Positions 60,685 to 64,000 of a stretch of DNA of 64,000 bases are shown here, piece after piece (the first letter of the stretch is position 1; every line of letters starts with the position of its first letter). The notes beneath the pieces were generated by a model that ran no database searches, had not been told where the DNA came from, and was given only the letters and a program-made list of their open reading frames with translations. This DNA is from Rouxiella sp. WC2420. GTDB lineage: Bacteria; Pseudomonadota; Gammaproteobacteria; Enterobacterales; Enterobacteriaceae. The stretch is from contig NZ_CP165628.1 of the NCBI RefSeq assembly GCF_041200025.1, positions 1,736,001 through 1,800,000 on the forward strand, read 5' to 3'. Both the position numbers and the translations under genes were made by a program.

Positions 60685-60988
60685 GCCGCAAGGTCTCAAG
60701 ACCGCAAAGGAGTGTGGCTTTGCGTGCTGGGATAGGCTCAACCGGTAACGCTGTAGAGGTATGAGTGAGGCGGAGCGGAGTCGGAACGAGCACTGAACAG
60801 TCATAGTTCTACAGCGGAATAGAGAATTCTATGCTTTGGTTATGGTGTCTGGCATTAGAACTTCTTTAAAAATCTGAGAGTTGAAGCTCTTAAGTTATGT
60901 TGATCGGACGTTTGACAATAAGATATTCTGGTGTTTCTTCCCCCCTTGGCTCCGCACTTCCAAAAGAAGACCATATAGAGGAATTAGT
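60685..60988. other. 304-base intergenic region before hamA
   Basis: No gene. A TTGACA at 60912-60917 could be a -35 box for the Hachiman operon, but the -10 is poor. The hamA frame is open back to 60881 without a better start. Confidence 0.4.
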
Positions 60989-61768
60989 ATGGCAAATTTC
61001 GAGGACTGGTGTGATTCGACAGAACGTAATATCAGCGGTCATTATTTGCAGTCAATTACGGCCAGGGATGCCGAGCTTATGTTCGGCGTTCAGGCTATGG
61101 CCGCGATAATACCTGAACACTATGCATCGCCACGAAATATCGCTAACGCATTTGAAGCTCTAGGTAAGCCAGGGCTAGCGGCATACATTGCTGGAAAATT
61201 GCCTGAAACGAAACAGATTCGTTCCGGTGATTTGGGTGAGATATTTGCAACTGAATGGATAAATGCACGTAGCAACGGCTATACAACGCCTATAAAAAGA
61301 TTGCGCTGGAAAGATCATCGCAATATGTCGATGCGTGGTGAAGACGTCATTGGTGTTTACATAGATCCGTCTTCTCAACAACTTTTTTTCCTTAAAACCG
61401 AAGCGAAAAGTCGCGCCAAAATGACAGGAGAAGTGGTTTCTGAAGCCCGCAATAACTTGAATAAAGAACAAGGGCTGCCATCTTCACATGCCTTAATGTT
61501 CATAGCAGATCGCCTGAATGAACAGGGTGAGGAGCTTTTGGCTAAAGCGATCTTAAATGCAACTCTTCGGCAAGGAATTGTTCCTGGATGCGTCCGGCAT
61601 CTTATTTTCCTCTTATCCGGCAATTCTTCAGAAGCTATGCTGACCACTTCAATTGAAAAGTATACAGATCAGAACAATCAGTGGGGTGTTTGTCTAAGAA
61701 TTGCCCGCCATGGTGAGTTTATTGCTGCAACTTTCGAAAAGGTAATTAGTGATGCCAGCAACAGCTGA
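60989..61768 (+). CDS. hamA: HamA nuclease of the Hachiman system (DUF1837)
   Basis: A 259-aa HamA-like effector. The PD-(D/E)xK-type nuclease residues can be placed: GDLGE (Glu84), RGEDVIGV (Asp119) and TEAKSR (Glu138-x-Lys140), preceded by an N-terminal helical part and followed by SEARNNL. HamA is held inactive by the HamB helicase and degrades DNA when HamB meets unusual DNA ends. GAGGAATTAGT precedes the ATG. Overlap of 17 bases with the helicase gene shows tight coupling. The identification rests on the motif pattern plus the helicase partner. Confidence 0.78.
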   Translation: MANFEDWCDSTERNISGHYLQSITARDAELMFGVQAMAAIIPEHYASPRNIANAFEALGKPGLAAYIAGKLPETKQIRSGDLGEIFATEWINARSNGYTTPIKRLRWKDHRNMSMRGEDVIGVYIDPSSQQLFFLKTEAKSRAKMTGEVVSEARNNLNKEQGLPSSHALMFIADRLNEQGEELLAKAILNATLRQGIVPGCVRHLIFLLSGNSSEAMLTTSIEKYTDQNNQWGVCLRIARHGEFIAATFEKVISDASNS

Positions 61769-64000
61769 TGAAATTATTGAGGCTATTAAGGAGGCTTCAG
61801 CTGTAGGTTTTCGCGGGCGCCTGATTGCACGCGGACAAGCCCGGTCGGTGATCTGGCGGGACGGTGACTTGCCACCGGATGCGCCTGAGTTTAGCGCGCT
61901 GCTCAGTCAGGACCTTCAAGGCTATGCCTATGCCCTAATCGATCTCGGTCTTCGTCTTCGAGAACTTAATGGAGACGACGCCTATGTACGAATTGCCTTT
62001 GAACAGGCTGGAACCGCCCTTGAATCGGCTATTGCCAAAGGAAAACGCGATAGCCGGGATACGGATTTTCACTTCGTAATGGCTGCTGCAAGCTATCACC
62101 TTGCGCATCTTTCAGCACGAGCCTATTCCTTACTCGCAATGGTTGGTCAGGATGATAATTTTTCACCAATAGAGAGGGCTCTTACACAACTGATCCGGCG
62201 TGATTTTCATACTCTGCGCGATAATGCGTTGGGCTTTCGGCTCAGAGGTGATGGCAGTGATGCGAAAATTACTGAAATCCTCCAGGCTCGCCTAAACTCG
62301 CAGCAAGACGAGAACGGTGCTAGTGAGTCAGAGGAGGACATCCTTTTTGATGGGCTTGATTTGGCACTGACTGACGCCTATATGTCGGCCATTTCTCTCT
62401 ACCTTCTCGCCGTAGAAAGGGGAGAATCACGTTTGCTATCCAAGGCTATTGAAAAATTAAGAATTAGTCTAAGTATATGTGCTCAGTTTAATATGTTACC
62501 CCAGTGGTGGCTAAACTTTATTACCATTCATCTGTTATCTGACCTTTGGTCAGATACATTCCATGAAAGATTGCCACTGTTTCCAGTTGGTGGTGACGCT
62601 GCTGAATGGCCCACGCTTCGGGAACTGTTTATTGCGCTGCTTCAAAGACGACCCCGAGCCGAAATTGATCTCTGGCCATCGCAGAGAGAGGCCGCCGGAC
62701 GCTCTGTTAATGACAATGACGATTTGGTTGTTTCGTTGCCAACCAGCGCTGGAAAAACTCGTATTGCTGAATTGTGTATTCTTCGCTGTCTGGCGGGTGG
62801 CAAGCGTGTTGTTTTCATCACCCCGCTTCGTGCGCTTTCTGCACAAACAGAAGCCACTCTCTCCAGAACATTTGGGCCGCTTGGGAAAACAATATCAATG
62901 CTGTATGGCAGCATTGGCGTAAGTGGTATGGATGAGGATGCAATTCGCCAGCGTGACATCGTCGTCGCCACGCCTGAAAAACTTGACTTTGCTCTCCGGA
63001 ATGACCCGTCAATTATTAATGATGTAGGACTTTTTATTTTTGATGAGGGGCACATGATAGGGGCCGATGAACGAGAGGTTCGCTATGAAGTTCAAATTCA
63101 ACGGCTATTGCGCAGACAGGATGCCGATACGCGCAGAATTGTCTGCCTCTCGGCAATTCTACCTGATGGCGAGCAGCTCGATGATTTTGCTGGTTGGCTC
63201 CGTCGTGACAAGCCCGGAGGACCCATCAAAAATAATTGGCGACCGACCCGCTTGCAGTTTGGCGAGATCATATGGTCCGCTCCAGCAGGTCGGCTAAATC
63301 TCAGTGTCGGTTATGAGGCGGCTTGGGTATCGCGTTTTATCGTCAGCAGACAACCGCCAAAGGTTAAATTACCTAATAAAAAGCAGCGAACAAAAATGTT
63401 TCCCTCTGATAACAAGGAGCTCTGCTTAGCGACAGCCTGGCGTCTAATTGAAGATGGACAGACCGTACTTATATACTGCCCACTTCGACGGAGCGTCGAA
63501 CCGTTTGCCGAGACTATTGTCGATTTGCATCAGCGCGGACTACTGCCATCTTTATTTGATGCTGCCCCGGACATTCTGGATACGGCTATCTCGCTGGGAG
63601 AAGAATGGTTGGGGACACACAGTCCGATACTTGCCTGCCTACGGTTGGGCGTGGCTCTTCATCATGGCGCATTGCCTACGGCTTACCGCAAAGAAATCGA
63701 ACGTTTGTTGCGAGATGGGGTCCTTAAAGTGACGATCTCGTCGCCGACGCTAGCACAAGGTCTTAATCTTTCGGCAACGGCTATCGTCATGCATTCTCTT
63801 CATCGGAATCGCGAGCTTATCAAAGTGTCCGAGTTCAGAAACGTCATAGGCAGAGCAGGGCGCGCATATGTAGATGTTGAAGGGCTGGTGATTTATCCAA
63901 TATTCGATAACGTAAATAAACGCCAGACTAACTGGCGTACCCTCACATCTGACACGGGGGCCCGTGAGATGGAGAGCGGACTAATACAGCTTGTCTGTGT
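61752..64000 (+). CDS. hamB: HamB helicase of the Hachiman system, 3' end outside window
   Basis: The first 749 codons of a large superfamily-2 helicase; it reads off the right edge. The first about 310 residues are helical and family-specific. Then come WPSQREAA (Q-like motif), SLPTSAGKTRIAE (Walker A), FITPLRALSAQ (Ia), VATPEKLD, FIFDEGHMIG (Walker B as DEGH rather than DEAH), CLSAIL (III, SAT-like), SSPTLAQGLNLSA (V) and NVIGRAGRA (VI). It should load on DNA, translocate and release HamA. AGG lies before the ATG, which is inside the end of hamA. Confidence 0.82.
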   Translation, partial: MPATADEIIEAIKEASAVGFRGRLIARGQARSVIWRDGDLPPDAPEFSALLSQDLQGYAYALIDLGLRLRELNGDDAYVRIAFEQAGTALESAIAKGKRDSRDTDFHFVMAAASYHLAHLSARAYSLLAMVGQDDNFSPIERALTQLIRRDFHTLRDNALGFRLRGDGSDAKITEILQARLNSQQDENGASESEEDILFDGLDLALTDAYMSAISLYLLAVERGESRLLSKAIEKLRISLSICAQFNMLPQWWLNFITIHLLSDLWSDTFHERLPLFPVGGDAAEWPTLRELFIALLQRRPRAEIDLWPSQREAAGRSVNDNDDLVVSLPTSAGKTRIAELCILRCLAGGKRVVFITPLRALSAQTEATLSRTFGPLGKTISMLYGSIGVSGMDEDAIRQRDIVVATPEKLDFALRNDPSIINDVGLFIFDEGHMIGADEREVRYEVQIQRLLRRQDADTRRIVCLSAILPDGEQLDDFAGWLRRDKPGGPIKNNWRPTRLQFGEIIWSAPAGRLNLSVGYEAAWVSRFIVSRQPPKVKLPNKKQRTKMFPSDNKELCLATAWRLIEDGQTVLIYCPLRRSVEPFAETIVDLHQRGLLPSLFDAAPDILDTAISLGEEWLGTHSPILACLRLGVALHHGALPTAYRKEIERLLRDGVLKVTISSPTLAQGLNLSATAIVMHSLHRNRELIKVSEFRNVIGRAGRAYVDVEGLVIYPIFDNVNKRQTNWRTLTSDTGAREMESGLIQLVC

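Overview
The window looks like chromosome of an Enterobacterales bacterium, most likely a Yersiniaceae-type genus such as Rahnella, Rouxiella or Ewingella. This is inferred from protein style (nhaA, RluA-family synthase, DUF2058 protein, enterobacterial MFS and LysR families) and from an enterobacterial tRNA-Asn 3' end. No rRNA or complete tRNA gene is present. By eye, bases 1 to about 38600 are even-GC, compact metabolic sequence, while about 38600 to 64000 is more AT-rich, patchy and accessory.

Metabolic half. 1-771 is the start of an MFS exporter that runs off the left edge. 950-4222 (minus) and 4469-10973 (plus) are divergent operons: an amino-acid ABC transporter with a GNAT acetyltransferase, facing a flavin monooxygenase and a complete peptide/nickel-type ABC importer. 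The content matches the S-(2-succino)cysteine (yxe/scc) salvage route, apart from a missing deacetylase. 11454-16733 holds an acyltransferase-3, an MFS protein, a DUF998 protein, LysE, LysR and a small membrane protein. 16790-21872 is an acyl-CoA cluster (enoyl-CoA hydratase, thiolase without its second cysteine, acyl-CoA ligase, hot-dog thioesterase, zinc-free reductase). 21946-25282 is a biotin cluster: BioY-BioN-BioM, a biotin ligase without a DNA-binding domain, and an SDR. Then come an HglS/YdcJ dioxygenase, an ABC-F protein behind a possible leader peptide, nhaA behind a folded leader, the folate-independent methionine synthase pair MesD/MesX, two GNAT genes (one broken), a beta-propeller protein, a DUF2058 protein, a pseudouridine synthase and an MHS transporter.

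Accessory half. 39290-41333 encodes a PAAR/S-pyocin/colicin-E3-type ribosome-cutting toxin with its immunity protein. From 42076 on the window is a defence island. Two copies of an integrative-element end, each with a tRNA-Asn-like 3' end and a terminator, bracket a Septu-like ATPase/HNH pair (43159-46400). Next are a type II CBASS (HNH-SAVED effector on the minus strand; DEDDh exonuclease, CD-NTase, Cap2 and Cap3 on the plus strand) split by a decayed IS903-like element, a DUF2235 hydrolase with a Gabija-like OLD nuclease/UvrD-like helicase pair, an ArdC-type antirestriction protein, and Hachiman (hamA and a hamB that runs off the right edge).

Two unrelated heptanucleotide tandem repeats, each of exactly 11 copies (GACTGAA and CCCCAAA), flank the DUF2235/Gabija-like block. 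The tRNA-Asn remnants read on the minus strand, so the intact tRNA-Asn and an integrase would be expected beyond the right edge.
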